From: Caulobacter mirabilis
GTDB taxonomy: Bacteria > Pseudomonadota > Alphaproteobacteria > Caulobacterales > Caulobacteraceae
NCBI RefSeq assembly: GCF_002749615.1
Contig: NZ_CP024201.1
Span: forward strand, 868,001-932,000
Reading direction: 5' to 3'
DNA: 64,000 nucleotides
The notes beneath the pieces were generated by a model, which searched no databases, was not told the origin of the DNA, and saw only the letters and a program-made list of their open reading frames with translations. Shown one piece after another: positions 44,292-53,210 of the stretch; the stretch's first letter is position 1, and each line of letters opens with the position of its first letter. Both the position numbers and the translations under genes were made by a program.

Positions 44292-45791
44292 TTACGCCTC
44301 GGTCGCCTTCTTCCGCGTCCGCTTCGGCTTGGGCGCTTCCGGGACGCCAGGCAGGCTCAGTTCGAACACCGAACCTTCCGGTCCGGTCTTCACCAGGGCC
44401 AGGTCGCCGCCATGGGCCTGGGCCAGTTCGCGCGAGATGGCCAGGCCCAGGCCCGTGCCGCCGCGCCGGGCCGAGCCGCTGAACGGCTGGAACAGATGGG
44501 CCAGGGCCCGTTCCGGCACGCCGGGGCCGTTGTCGGCCAGCCTAAGGACGCTCAGGGCGCCCTCGGCGGTGAGCGAGGCCTGGACCTGGCCCGCGCGGCC
44601 GTCCTGCCCCTCCATCGCCTCGCGGGCGTTGCGCAGCAGGTTGACCAGGATGCGGTGCAGTTGGTCCGGGTCGGCGTTGACCTGGGCGGTCTTCTCGAGG
44701 CGCGCGATCAGCCGCACGCCGTTGTCGCTGAGGCCGGCGTCCTCGGCCGCGGCCTCCAGCGCCGCCAGCAGCGGCAGCGCCTGGGCCTGAGGCGCGGCCT
44801 CGGCGGTCTTGCCGTAGGCCAGCACGTCGGTGGCCAGGGTGACGGCGCGGTCCAGCGCCCGTTCCAGGCGCGGCATGGCCTGGGCCACCTTGGGATCGCC
44901 GATGGCCGCCAGGCGGTCGGAGGCGATCTGGGCGCTGGTCAGCATGTTGCGCAGGTCGTGGTTGATCTTGGCCACCGCCTCGCCGAGCGCCGCCAGCCGG
45001 GCGCGGGAGTTGAGGGCGGCCAGCAGGTCGGCCTGCATGCGGGCCAGCTCGGACTCGGCGCGGCCGATCTCGTCACGGCGGCCGGAGGGGCTCACCCGCG
45101 CCGCCGGATCCTCCGGGTCGGCTCGGAACCGCTCCATGGCCAGGGTGATGCGCTGCATCGGCAGGACGAGGAAGGCGTTGAGCGTCAGATAGACCGCCAG
45201 GCCGGCCAGGATCGAGACGAACAGGGTGATGGCCAGCAGCCGGACCAGATAGCCCCACAGCGCGTCCTTGAGCGGCTGCTCGGGCATGACGATGTCGATG
45301 AACTCGCCCGAGCGGAACCGCGGCTCGGCGATGACCCGGACCATGCGGTCGTCGCCGCCGAACAGGGTCTGGAACGGCGCGGTCAGCCAGCTGACCGGCT
45401 TCTGGTCGCGCAGGTCGACGAGATAGGGCGAGCGCAGGTCGCGCGGCGCGGCCAGGATCAGGCGGCGCATGCCGTCGGTCTGCACCGCCACCGACACCAC
45501 GCCGGCGTTGGCCAGCAGCTGCTGGCGGACCGGGGCGGTGACCTTCCGGGCAGGATCGGCCTCGGCGATGGTCGAGGCCAGTTCAGCGGCGCGGATGCGG
45601 TCGAGCAGCCACTGCTCCTCGAAGGCCGCCAGGGTCGGCGGCACGACGAACAGGCCCGCGCCGAGCACGAACAGGATGGTCAGGATCAGCAGGCGCGCGG
45701 ACAGGCCGCCCGGCCAGAGCCAACGCCGCGAGGGCCGGCCCGCCGGTGCGGTCGTCTCCGTCGATGGCGGCGGGACGTCGGCCATGCCCAT
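44292..45791 (-). CDS. Membrane sensor histidine kinase with HAMP-like linker
   Basis: 499 residues. TM1 is about 31-55 (LLILTILFVLGAGLFV), a periplasmic sensor about 56-180, TM2 about 181-207, then a HAMP-like linker (LPMQRITLAMERFRADPED), a DHp domain with GEAVAKINHDLRNML (phospho-acceptor His278), and HATPase boxes NLLRNAREAME, DNGPGVP and GGTGLGLAIS. A basic tail ends KRTRKKATEA. It autophosphorylates on sensing an unknown periplasmic signal. No response regulator gene is adjacent, so it is an orphan kinase. A second Met lies at residue 3. Confidence 0.92.
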   Translation of the reverse strand: MGMADVPPPSTETTAPAGRPSRRWLWPGGLSARLLILTILFVLGAGLFVVPPTLAAFEEQWLLDRIRAAELASTIAEADPARKVTAPVRQQLLANAGVVSVAVQTDGMRRLILAAPRDLRSPYLVDLRDQKPVSWLTAPFQTLFGGDDRMVRVIAEPRFRSGEFIDIVMPEQPLKDALWGYLVRLLAITLFVSILAGLAVYLTLNAFLVLPMQRITLAMERFRADPEDPAARVSPSGRRDEIGRAESELARMQADLLAALNSRARLAALGEAVAKINHDLRNMLTSAQIASDRLAAIGDPKVAQAMPRLERALDRAVTLATDVLAYGKTAEAAPQAQALPLLAALEAAAEDAGLSDNGVRLIARLEKTAQVNADPDQLHRILVNLLRNAREAMEGQDGRAGQVQASLTAEGALSVLRLADNGPGVPERALAHLFQPFSGSARRGGTGLGLAISRELAQAHGGDLALVKTGPEGSVFELSLPGVPEAPKPKRTRKKATEA

Positions 45792-45915
45792 GCGTTACTT
45801 CACGAAAGCCTGATCGGCAACGTGATCAAGGTTTGTCCGCGGAGCGAAAAGGGCAAGGGCGTTCGACGCCGGAAACATCCGGATCATGCCGAAAACGGGG
45901 AGTGACGCCCCCCTT

Positions 45916-46965
45916 TCACCCGACGCCCACGGCCTCGGCGACGCCGGCGAAGCCCTCGGCCCGCAGCCGCGCCGCCAGCTCCCGCTTGACCCGCACGGCC
46001 ATGCTCGGCCCTTCGTAGACCATGGCCGAGTAGAACTGCACCGCCTGGGCGCCGGCCTTGATCTTGGCCAGGGCGTCGGCGCCGGTGCGGATTCCGCCCG
46101 CGCCGATCAGGGCCAGGCCTTTGTCGTTGGCCGCGTGGAAACGCCGCAGCATCTCGGTCGACAGGGCCATCAGCGGCGGACCCGACAGACCGCCGGCCTC
46201 GCTCCTGTTGGCAGAGCGCAGGGCGTCGGGCCGCGAGATGGTGGTGTTGGAGACGATGATCCCCTGCAGGCCATGGGCGGCGACCGTCTCGACGATGGTC
46301 TCGACCTCGCCGTCCTCGAGGTCGGGGGCGACCTTCAGGAGCACCGGCGCCGCCGCCGGATTCGGCAGGGCGGCGCGGGCTTCGGCCAGGCGTCCCAGAA
46401 GCTCTTCCAGCGCGGCCTTGGTCTGCAGCGCGCGCAGGCCCGGCGTGTTGGGCGAGGAGATGTTGACCGTGAAATAGTCGGCCGAGCCCCAGAGGCGGTT
46501 CAGTCCGGCCACATAATCGCCGATCCGGTCGGTCGCGTCCTTGTTGGCCCCGATGTTGGCCCCGACCACGCCGCGGCGTCGGCGTTGGGCAAGGCGATCG
46601 GCGAAGGCGTCGAGGCCCTCGTTGTTGAAGCCCATGCGGTTGATCACCGCCCGGTCCTCGTCCAGCCGGAAGAGGCGCGGTTTCGGGTTGCCGACCTGGG
46701 GCAGGGGCGTGACGGTGCCGCATTCCACGAAGCCGAAGCCGGCGCGCAGCATGGCGTCCGGCGCCTCGGCGTTCTTGTCGAAGCCGGCGGCGAGACCGAT
46801 CGGCGAGGGCAGGTCCAGACCGGCGACGGTCGTCTGCAGCAATGGATCCTCGGGACCGTGATCGACGGGACCCAGCCCGGCCTTCAGGCCGGCGATGGCG
46901 GCGCGGTGAGCGGTCTCGGCGTCGAGGAGGCGAAGGGCGCGGGCGCCCAGGTCGTGCAGGCTCAC
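45916..46965 (-). CDS. pyrD: Dihydroorotate dehydrogenase (quinone), class 2
   Basis: 349 residues from the GTG at 46965, which overlaps the DUF952 stop as GTGA. The N-terminal amphipathic helix (LGARALRLLDAETAHRAAIAGLKAG) is the membrane-association segment of class 2 enzymes. The FMN barrel shows PIGLAAGFDKNAE, GFVECGTVTP, RMGFNNEG, NISSPNTPGLR with catalytic Ser, and GVGGI-like LIGAGGIRTGADALAK. It oxidises dihydroorotate with quinone in pyrimidine synthesis at the inner membrane. The frame is open far upstream, but that region belongs to the DUF952 gene in another frame. Confidence 0.96.
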   Translation of the reverse strand: MSLHDLGARALRLLDAETAHRAAIAGLKAGLGPVDHGPEDPLLQTTVAGLDLPSPIGLAAGFDKNAEAPDAMLRAGFGFVECGTVTPLPQVGNPKPRLFRLDEDRAVINRMGFNNEGLDAFADRLAQRRRRGVVGANIGANKDATDRIGDYVAGLNRLWGSADYFTVNISSPNTPGLRALQTKAALEELLGRLAEARAALPNPAAAPVLLKVAPDLEDGEVETIVETVAAHGLQGIIVSNTTISRPDALRSANRSEAGGLSGPPLMALSTEMLRRFHAANDKGLALIGAGGIRTGADALAKIKAGAQAVQFYSAMVYEGPSMAVRVKRELAARLRAEGFAGVAEAVGVG

Positions 46966-47306
46966 GCGGGGAGACCTCCCAGGATCGGAACGCCGTCGGC
47001 GTCCAGCGCCACGGGCCGGGCCTCGACGGCGAGGTGCGTCGGCAACGGGGCGTAGAGGTGCGGGAACAGGTCGCCGCCGCGCGACGCCTCCCACTTCAGG
47101 GCCTCGCCCAGCGCGTCGGCGTCGAAGCCTACGATCAGCAGGTCGGTCTGGCCGGCGAAGTAGCGGCGGCCGGTTTCCTGCGCCTGCGCGGCGGTGGAGA
47201 AGTGGATGAAGCCGTCGGCCAGATCGACCGCGGAGCCTTCGAAGACGCCCTTGGCCAGGGCCGCTTCCCACTCGGTGTGGCCGAGCAGCTTGTAGACGCG
47301 GGTCAT
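46962..47306 (-). CDS. DUF952 domain-containing protein
   Basis: 114 residues, full family length. It begins VYKLLGHTEWEAALAKGVFEGS and has the DUF952 block DGFIHFSTAAQAQETGRRYF. These small cytoplasmic proteins have an ADP-ribosyltransferase-like fold and no settled function. It sits between the SixA-like phosphatase and pyrD with 4-base overlaps on both sides; this gene order recurs in alphaproteobacteria, which suggests mere co-transcription or a nucleotide-linked role. Confidence 0.88.
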   Translation of the reverse strand: MTRVYKLLGHTEWEAALAKGVFEGSAVDLADGFIHFSTAAQAQETGRRYFAGQTDLLIVGFDADALGEALKWEASRGGDLFPHLYAPLPTHLAVEARPVALDADGVPILGGLPA

Positions 47307-47812
47307 TCGCCGCCGCCTCCGCCATGGTCGGCCGCGTAGAACAGCCCGTCGTAGACCGGCCGCCCGGCCTCGTCGAAGGTGAAGGCGGCGACGGTCGCTG
47401 TCGGGAACCGGCTCTCCGCCCGGGCCATCAGCGCCGAGCCGGCGCCGCCCTGGCGCAGCAGGACCAGCGTCAGCTCGTGCAGGCCCGGATTGTGGCCGAC
47501 GATCATGATGGTGTCGGCCTCGTCCGCGACGGCCTCGACCTCGAACAGGATCTGATCCGCCGCCGCATGGTAGAGCGCCTTCAGCACGCGGCTTTCCGCC
47601 TTGGGAAAGGCCGGCGCGAGTTCGTCCCAGGTCTGCTGGGTGCGGGTCGCGGCGGAGACCAGCGCCAGATCCGGCGCCAGCGCCTCGTCCGCCAGCAGGC
47701 GGCCCATCAGGCCCGCATCGTTGCGGCCGCGGTCGGTCAGGCGACGTTCGACGTCGCCGCCGGGGTGGCTGCGCTCGGTCTTGCCGTGCCGCATCAGGAT
47801 CAGTCGTTTCAT
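47303..47812 (-). CDS. SixA-like histidine phosphatase
   Basis: 169 residues of the histidine phosphatase superfamily. RHGKT at 8-12 holds the phosphorylated His, with ERRLTDRGRNDA and a second catalytic His in MIVGHNPGLHEL. Size and sequence suit the SixA branch, which dephosphorylates His-containing phosphotransfer proteins, though small-molecule substrates are possible. It is first in the operon with DUF952 and pyrD. A Gly-rich tail ends the protein. Confidence 0.88.
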   Translation of the reverse strand: MKRLILMRHGKTERSHPGGDVERRLTDRGRNDAGLMGRLLADEALAPDLALVSAATRTQQTWDELAPAFPKAESRVLKALYHAAADQILFEVEAVADEADTIMIVGHNPGLHELTLVLLRQGGAGSALMARAESRFPTATVAAFTFDEAGRPVYDGLFYAADHGGGGGE

Positions 47813-47855
47813 CGCGTCCCTATTAGACGGCGCGGGCGTTCCCCGGAAGCGGCGG

Positions 47856-47884
47856 TTGACAGGCGCCGTCCGGAGCGGTCCTAA
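47856..47884 (+). promoter_or_regulatory. Candidate metX promoter
   Basis: TTGACA (47856-47861), a 17-base spacer and TCCTAA (47879-47884), ending 6 bases before the ATG at 47891. If real, transcription starts at or just before the start codon, giving a nearly leaderless mRNA, or the true start is the ATG at 47900. No SAM riboswitch is visible. Confidence 0.4.
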
Positions 47885-47890
47885 GGCCTC

Positions 47891-49045
47891 ATGACCCTAA
47901 TGGCGGCGCCTGAAACCATCGCACAGGACGGCGGAACCTGGACCTTCCCGGCCAGTCAGCCGCTGGTGCTCGACTCCGGCGCTCGAATCGAGGGGCTGGA
48001 GCTCGCCTGGCGCAGCTATGGAACGCTGAACGCCGACAAGACCAACGCCGTCTTGGTCTGCCACGCCCTGACGTTGGATCAGTACGTCGCGGGCGAACAT
48101 CCGACGACCGGCAAGCCCGGCTGGTGGACGCGCATGATCGGCCCCGGCAAGCCGATCGACCCGGCCAAGCACTTCATCGTCTGCGCCAATGTCGTCGGCG
48201 GCTGCATGGGCAGCACGGGGCCGGCCTCGATCAACCCGGCGACCGGCAAGGCCTGGGGGCTGGCGTTTCCGGTCATCACGATCCGCGACATGGTCCGCGC
48301 CCAGGCGATGCTGGTCGACGCGCTGGGCGTCGACACCCTGTTGGCCGTCGTCGGCGGTTCGATGGGCGGCATGCAGGTGCTGCAATGGGCCGCGAGCTAT
48401 CCCGAGCGGCTGTTCAGCGCCGTGGTCGTCGCCTCGGCGGCGCGGCATTCCGCCCAGAACATCGCCTTCCACGAGGTCGGCCGGCAGGCGGTCATGGGCG
48501 ATCCCGACTGGCGCGGCGGCGACTACGCCCTGCACGGCGCGCGCCCCGAGAAGGGCCTCGCCGTGGCCCGGATGGCCGCGCACATCACCTACCTGTCCGA
48601 GGCCGCCCTGCAGCGGAAGTTCGGCCGCGAGCTGCAGCGCGACGGCCTGAGCTGGGGCTTCGACGCGGATTTCCAGGTCGAGAGCTACCTGCGCTACCAG
48701 GGCGCCAGCTTCGTCGACCGCTTCGACGCCAACAGCTACCTCTACATCACCCGGGCGATGGACTATTTCGACTTGGCCGCCGAGCACGGCGGGGTGCTGG
48801 CCGAGGCGTTCAGGAAGGCGCGGGACGTGCGGTTCTGCGTGATGTCCTTCACCTCCGACTGGCTGTACCCGACCAGCGAGAGCCGCCACATCGTGCGGGC
48901 GCTGAACGCCGCCGGCGCCCGGGCCAGCTTCGTCGAGATCGAGAGCGACAAGGGCCACGACGCCTTCCTGCTCGACGAGCCGGTGATGGAGGCCGCCCTG
49001 GCCGGGTTCCTGGACGGGGTCGAGCGGGCGAGGGGGCTCAAGTGA
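47891..49045 (+). CDS. metX: Homoserine O-acyltransferase MetX
   Basis: 384 residues, alpha/beta hydrolase fold. Catalytic Ser is in [14 protein letters not shown]; acid and His lie in TSDWLYP and DKGHDAFLL. Other family marks are [14 protein letters not shown] and [17 protein letters not shown]. It acetylates (or succinylates) homoserine in methionine biosynthesis; the acyl donor cannot be decided by eye. The second Met at 47900 is an alternative start. Its stop overlaps the metW GTG, the usual metX-metW arrangement of proteobacteria. Confidence 0.96.
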   Translation: MTLMAAPETIAQDGGTWTFPASQPLVLDSGARIEGLELAWRSYGTLNADKTNAVLVCHALTLDQYVAGEHPTTGKPGWWTRMIGPGKPIDPAKHFIVCANVVGGCMGSTGPASINPATGKAWGLAFPVITIRDMVRAQAMLVDALGVDTLLAVVGGSMGGMQVLQWAASYPERLFSAVVVASAARHSAQNIAFHEVGRQAVMGDPDWRGGDYALHGARPEKGLAVARMAAHITYLSEAALQRKFGRELQRDGLSWGFDADFQVESYLRYQGASFVDRFDANSYLYITRAMDYFDLAAEHGGVLAEAFRKARDVRFCVMSFTSDWLYPTSESRHIVRALNAAGARASFVEIESDKGHDAFLLDEPVMEAALAGFLDGVERARGLK

Positions 49046-49710
49046 ACGGCGAGACGGTGCGCGAGGACTTCCGGGAGATCCTGCGGCTGGTGCGCCCCGG
49101 CTCACGGGTGCTGGACGTCGGCTGCGGCGGCGGCGAGCTGCTGGAGCTGCTGACCCAGGAGAAACAGGTCGACGGCCGCGGCGTCGAGATCAGTCCCCAG
49201 GGGGTCTCCGCCTGCCTGGCGCGTGGTCTGTCGGTCATGCAGGGGGACGCGGATCGCGACCTCGACCAGTTTCCGACCGGCGCCTTCGACTACGCCATCC
49301 TGTCCCAGACGTTGCAGGCCACCCGCAACCCGCGCGAGGTGCTGAGCGAGCTCATGCGGATCGCCGACCGCGCCGTGGTCAGCTTCCCGAACTTCGGCCA
49401 TTGGCGGGTGCGCTGGTCGCTCCTGAGCCGCGGGCGGATGCCGGAGACGCGGTCGCTGCCCGAGCCCTGGTGGTCGACCCCCAACATCCACCTGTGCACG
49501 CTGGCGGACTTCAACGCCCTGGTGGCGGACCTGGGGCTGCGGATCGAGGCCAGCGCCGCCCTGGCGCAGGGCCAGCCGGCCCGGCCGATGGACCCGTCCC
49601 GGATGATCGAGAACTGGCGCGCGGAAGCGGCGCTGTTCCTGCTCAGCCGCCGCGACGGCGGCGACGGCGTGGAACCAGATCCGATCCAGGACGATCTCTT
49701 CGGCGGATGA
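49042..49710 (+). CDS. metW: Methionine biosynthesis protein MetW
   Basis: 222 residues from the GTG at 49042, which overlaps the metX stop (GTGA). It is a methyltransferase fold with SAM-motif [28 protein letters not shown] and the MetW-specific [15 protein letters not shown]. MetW acts with MetX in homoserine acylation and is required for its activity in some bacteria. The C-terminal [17 protein letters not shown] is a nonconserved acidic tail. The next gene starts within its stop codon. Confidence 0.95.
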   Translation: MNGETVREDFREILRLVRPGSRVLDVGCGGGELLELLTQEKQVDGRGVEISPQGVSACLARGLSVMQGDADRDLDQFPTGAFDYAILSQTLQATRNPREVLSELMRIADRAVVSFPNFGHWRVRWSLLSRGRMPETRSLPEPWWSTPNIHLCTLADFNALVADLGLRIEASAALAQGQPARPMDPSRMIENWRAEAALFLLSRRDGGDGVEPDPIQDDLFGG

Positions 49711-50444
49711 AGATCCGTCTCATGACCTACAACGTCCACCGCTGCGTGGGCGTGGACCGAAAACTCGACGTGGAGCGGGTGGCCGAGGTGATCGCCGCCT
49801 GCGAGGTCGACGTCGTCGCCCTGCAGGAGCTGGACGTCGGTCGCGCCCGCACGCGCGGCGTGGACCAGGCCCACCGTCTCGCCGAGCTTCTGCGCATGCG
49901 CTCGCACTTCCATCCGGCGATGAAGGTCGAGGAGGAACGCTACGGCGACGCCATCCTGACGGCCCTGCCGGAGCGGTTGGTGAAGGTCGGCGCGCTGCCG
50001 GGCCTGCCGCGTATACGGGGTCTCGAGCCGCGGGGCGCGCTGTGGGTCGCGGTCGATGTCGGCGGCGCCGAGCTGCAGGTCATCAACACGCACCTGGGCC
50101 TGGTGCCCAAGGAGCAGCAGCTGCAGGCCGCCGCCCTGATCGGCTCTGAATGGATGGGCGCGGAAGCGTTCAAGGGGCCGGCGGTGCTGCTCGGCGACTT
50201 CAACGCCACGCCGCTGTCGCGCACCTATCGCATGCTGAGCAGTGTCCTGCGGGATGGGCAGGTCGGCTACGTTCGGCCGCCAACGGCGACCTTCCCGTCT
50301 GGCTTTCCGTTCATGCGGATCGACCACGTCTTCCTGGCCGGGGACCTGAAGGTCACGTCCGTTGAGTCGCCTTTCGACCCCCGCGCGCGGACGGCGTCGG
50401 ACCATCTGCCCCTGGTGATGGAGCTGGAGCTCCCAGGAGCTTAG
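49707..50444 (+). CDS. Endonuclease/exonuclease/phosphatase (EEP) family protein
   Basis: 245 residues. EEP marks in order: MTYNVHRCVG (Asn), VDVVALQELD (metal Glu), INTHLGLV (His), LLGDFNATP (Asp-x-Asn) and ASDHLPLVMEL (final Asp-His). Members are metal-dependent phosphodiesterases acting on DNA, RNA or lipid headgroups; EEP proteins next to phospholipase D genes are often linked to membrane lipid turnover. The ATG overlaps the metW stop (ATGA). Its last 92 bases are antisense to the end of the PLD gene. Confidence 0.87.
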   Translation: MKIRLMTYNVHRCVGVDRKLDVERVAEVIAACEVDVVALQELDVGRARTRGVDQAHRLAELLRMRSHFHPAMKVEEERYGDAILTALPERLVKVGALPGLPRIRGLEPRGALWVAVDVGGAELQVINTHLGLVPKEQQLQAAALIGSEWMGAEAFKGPAVLLGDFNATPLSRTYRMLSSVLRDGQVGYVRPPTATFPSGFPFMRIDHVFLAGDLKVTSVESPFDPRARTASDHLPLVMELELPGA

Positions 50445-51927
50445 CCGTCTCGTCGATCAGGCGAAGCTGGTCCCGCAGGCGGTTCTTGCGGACCCAGGGC
50501 CGCCAGGCGTCGCTGGGCGCGGTCGGGTCGCCCAGGCCCCAGCCGCTGACGAACCGCTCGATCGGCCCCAGCTTGCGGTAGTCGACCGGCCGCAGCCGCG
50601 GCGGCGTGTGGTCGAGCAGGGCGATGGCGTCGGCCACGGAGTCGGATTGGGCCAGGGCCGCCTCCACCTCGAGCAGGTTGCGGTCGACATAGTGGCCGAT
50701 CAGCAGATTGCGGAAGGTCGCGATCGTCTCCCGCGTGTCGGCGCCGGCGTCGCCGGGTTCGGCCTCGACGGCCATGTCGCACTCGGTGTCCAGCCCGCCC
50801 GAGCGATTGTTCAGATTGGCCGATCCGATGCGCAGGAAGACGTCGTCGACGATGGTCACCTTAGAATGGACGATGATCGGCTTGTCGGCGCGCGTGCGGG
50901 CGCTGTAGGCGCGGAACCGGCTGTAGAGATCCGCCTTCTCCAGCTTGTCGATCGCCGCCGACCGGGCGCTGTCCATGGTCATCTGGTCGAAGAAGCTGGG
51001 GCTGCGGTCCGGACCGATGGCGATGATCTCCGGTCCGTCCGGCTCGACGAGCCGCCGGCATAGGGCTTCCACGATCGTCGGGGCGGCCAGGTACTGGTTC
51101 TCGATGTAGATCAGCCTGCGGGCCGCCAGGATGGCCGCCAGATGCAGGCGAAGTCCCTCCTCGGCGCCCGGAGCGTCCTTCCATTTCGGCTGGGTGAGCG
51201 CCAAGCCCACCGTCTGGCCGAGCATGTCGGGCAGAACCCCGCGCGGCCAGGGCGAGTCCTCGGAATAGTCGGGTTCAAGCAGGTCCAGGCGACCGCCGCC
51301 CGACCGCTCCCAGCGGTCGACGAACAGCTGCGCGCAGTCGCGGGCGATGGGGCCTTCCATCATGGTCGCCACGTCGTGGCGGGCCGGATAGCGGTTCAGG
51401 TTCGGCAGCATGCGACGCGGGTCGGCGTCGTCATGCTCGCAAGTGTCCCAGCGGTCGGTGCTCAGGTCGCCGCCGCTGACGAAGGCCAGCCGGCCGTCGA
51501 TGACCAGCACCTTCTGGTGATGGCAGGCGCTCATCGGCAGGCTGGAGTCGAGGCGGTACTTGACCTGCGATCCCATGAAGAAGGCCGCGGCGCGCTGTAC
51601 GGCGAACCCCTGGGAAGCGGAGATCGGCAGCGGCATGTTCCAGCACAGCACCCGCACGTCCAACGCGGGGTTCAGGGCCGCGATCCGGCGCAGCAGCAGT
51701 CCCAGCCGATCCGCCGTGCGGGGGTCGCCGCTGCGCTGAATGCGGTCCGGCTGCATCCGGGTCAGGGCGTCGAAGGTCCAGGCCAGCAGCCAGACCGAAC
51801 GGCGCGCGTTCAGGATGGCGGCCTTCACCGCGCCGAAGTAGTCGGCGCCGTCCACCAGGAACGACAAGGCGTCCGCCCGGCTGGTTCGCCAGGCCGTCAC
51901 GCCTTCGCGAAGGATCCGTCCCTGCAT
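50353..51927 (-). CDS. Phospholipase D family protein (cardiolipin synthase-like)
   Basis: 524 residues with two HKD motifs, HQKVLVID (H137, K139, D144) and HSKVTIVDD about 220 residues later, each followed by the usual G-S/G-x-N/D-L block (VSGGDLS, IGSANLNNRS). This is the phospholipase D/cardiolipin synthase fold. No N-terminal TM helices are visible, so it may be a soluble or peripheral PLD rather than a Cls enzyme. The last 30 residues (Pro/Gly/Arg-rich) overlap the EEP gene in antisense and could be a nonessential tail. Confidence 0.9.
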   Translation of the reverse strand: MQGRILREGVTAWRTSRADALSFLVDGADYFGAVKAAILNARRSVWLLAWTFDALTRMQPDRIQRSGDPRTADRLGLLLRRIAALNPALDVRVLCWNMPLPISASQGFAVQRAAAFFMGSQVKYRLDSSLPMSACHHQKVLVIDGRLAFVSGGDLSTDRWDTCEHDDADPRRMLPNLNRYPARHDVATMMEGPIARDCAQLFVDRWERSGGGRLDLLEPDYSEDSPWPRGVLPDMLGQTVGLALTQPKWKDAPGAEEGLRLHLAAILAARRLIYIENQYLAAPTIVEALCRRLVEPDGPEIIAIGPDRSPSFFDQMTMDSARSAAIDKLEKADLYSRFRAYSARTRADKPIIVHSKVTIVDDVFLRIGSANLNNRSGGLDTECDMAVEAEPGDAGADTRETIATFRNLLIGHYVDRNLLEVEAALAQSDSVADAIALLDHTPPRLRPVDYRKLGPIERFVSGWGLGDPTAPSDAWRPWVRKNRLRDQLRLIDETAKLLGAPAPSPGADGPTPSARGGRKATQRT

Positions 51928-52002
51928 GCAGCCCCTATCCGTCGTTCCTGGCCTGAACGTACGAGCGATGGAGGCGTTCGGCCACCTCGGAACGGCGACG
52001 GC

Positions 52003-52347
52003 TCAGCCGGCGATGGCGGCGGCGCCGGTCTCGCCGGTGCGGATGCGCAGGGTCTGCTCCAGGTCGAGGACGAAGATCTTGCCGTCGCCGATCTTGCCGC
52101 TGTTGGCGGTGCGGACAATGGCGTCGATGACCGGCTGCAGCACGTCGTCGGGGACGGCGATCTCCAGCTTCACCTTGGGCAGCAGCTTTATCTCGTACTC
52201 GGCGCCGCGATAGACCTCGGTCTTACCCTTCTGTCGGCCATAGCCGCGGACCTCGGTCACCGTCAGGCCGGAGGCTCCGGCTTCGGTGACGCCCTCAAGC
52301 ACCGCGTCGAGGCGGCTGGGCTTGATCACGGCGACGATCATCTTCAT
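52003..52347 (-). CDS. P-II family nitrogen regulatory protein
   Basis: 114 residues from ATG 52347 (MKMIVAVIKPSRL). P-II marks are GYGRQKGKTEVYRGAEY, with the T-loop Tyr that is uridylylated, and the C-terminal GDGKIFVLDLEQTLRIRTGETG. It senses 2-oxoglutarate and ATP/ADP to set nitrogen assimilation, acting on AmtB, GlnE and NtrB-type partners. I cannot separate GlnB from GlnK by eye; neither glnA nor amtB is adjacent. An in-frame start at 52365 is less like the family. Confidence 0.94.
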   Translation of the reverse strand: MKMIVAVIKPSRLDAVLEGVTEAGASGLTVTEVRGYGRQKGKTEVYRGAEYEIKLLPKVKLEIAVPDDVLQPVIDAIVRTANSGKIGDGKIFVLDLEQTLRIRTGETGAAAIAG

Positions 52348-52359
52348 GGGCGCGACTCC

Positions 52360-52380
52360 CACCACGGAGCAATCGTGGTG
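52360..52380. promoter_or_regulatory. Inverted repeat in the P-II gene leader
   Basis: CACCACG (52360-52366), 7 bases, and CGTGGTG (52374-52380): a perfect 7-bp dyad 13 bases before the P-II start. It may be an operator or leader hairpin. Its spacing does not fit a standard NtrC site. Confidence 0.45.
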
Positions 52381-52390
52381 CGGTGCAACA

Positions 52391-53182
52391 TTATGGTGAA
52401 ACCCTCTTCCGGGCCAAGGGGGCGCGGTGATTTCCGGTCTCGGAGGCCCGGCCCGCCGGCGCCGGCGGGGCGGGCGCCAGGCCGCCGACGGGAGCGAAGA
52501 CCCGCGCCCGCGCCCGAACGGCGCGCGGCTTGACGGCGTAGGTCTGCTTCACCGCCTCCATCAGGATCAGGCCCGCGAAGGGCGGCCACAGCCAGGCGCC
52601 GGCCTGCTCGAACCCCTCGGCCCAGCGCGCGGTCCAGGTGAATGGCGGCGCATAGAGGGCGCGGGTCCAGCCCGACGGTTCGAGATCCGCTTCGCGGAGC
52701 ACGTTCTCGAGCTGGCGGCGGCTCCAGGGGCGGCCATGGCCGAAGGGCGTGCCCTCGGCGTTGGACCATAGGCCGTTGCGGGCGGCGACGGCGACGATCA
52801 CCCGGCCGGACGGCGCCGTCACGCGGCAGACCTCGCGCATCAGCGCCACCGCGTCGTCGGCCTCTTCCAGCGCGTGGACGCAGACGACGCGGTCGAACAC
52901 GGCGTTGGGCAACGGCAGGCTGGTCTCGTCGGCGATCACCGCCAGGTTCCGGCCGCCGACCGGCCAGACCTCGACCCCCTGGGAGGCGGGCATCACCGCC
53001 ACGGCCCGCCGGGCTCGCTCGCGGACCGATTCCAGGTAGGGGGTGGCGTAGCCGAGGCCGAGGAACTCCAGCCCGCGCGGATCGCCCCAGGCTTCCGACA
53101 GCTTGCGCGCGACCATCTCCCGGGCGGCCCGGCCGCGGGGGGAGGCGTAGAAGGTGCGGAGCTCCAGGACGTCGCGACGCAT
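52391..53182 (-). CDS. Class I SAM-dependent methyltransferase
   Basis: 263 residues. Methyltransf_11-like core: GLEFLGLGYATPYL in place of the usual glycine-rich loop, NAVFDRVVCVHALEEADDAVALMREVCRVTAPSGRVIVAVAARNG as the post-motif region. The C-terminus is Pro/Arg/Ala-rich. The gene is divergent from gloB, a pairing I recall from other alphaproteobacteria, possibly linked to glyoxalase metabolism. The substrate is unknown. Confidence 0.82.
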   Translation of the reverse strand: MRRDVLELRTFYASPRGRAAREMVARKLSEAWGDPRGLEFLGLGYATPYLESVRERARRAVAVMPASQGVEVWPVGGRNLAVIADETSLPLPNAVFDRVVCVHALEEADDAVALMREVCRVTAPSGRVIVAVAARNGLWSNAEGTPFGHGRPWSRRQLENVLREADLEPSGWTRALYAPPFTWTARWAEGFEQAGAWLWPPFAGLILMEAVKQTYAVKPRAVRARARVFAPVGGLAPAPPAPAGRASETGNHRAPLARKRVSP

Positions 53183-53210
53183 ACAGTCTCCTTACACCCG
53201 CTCTGGCTCG

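Noticed and set aside
47813..47890. SAM-II or SAM/SAH-type riboswitch before metX
   Set aside because: The 78-base leader shows no recognisable SAM-II pseudoknot consensus, and a promoter-like TTGACA sits too close to the start to leave room for one.
52360..52380. NtrC binding site upstream of the P-II gene
   Set aside because: The dyad CACCACG/CGTGGTG has the wrong spacing for the NtrC consensus, and no clear sigma-54 -24/-12 promoter lies beside it.
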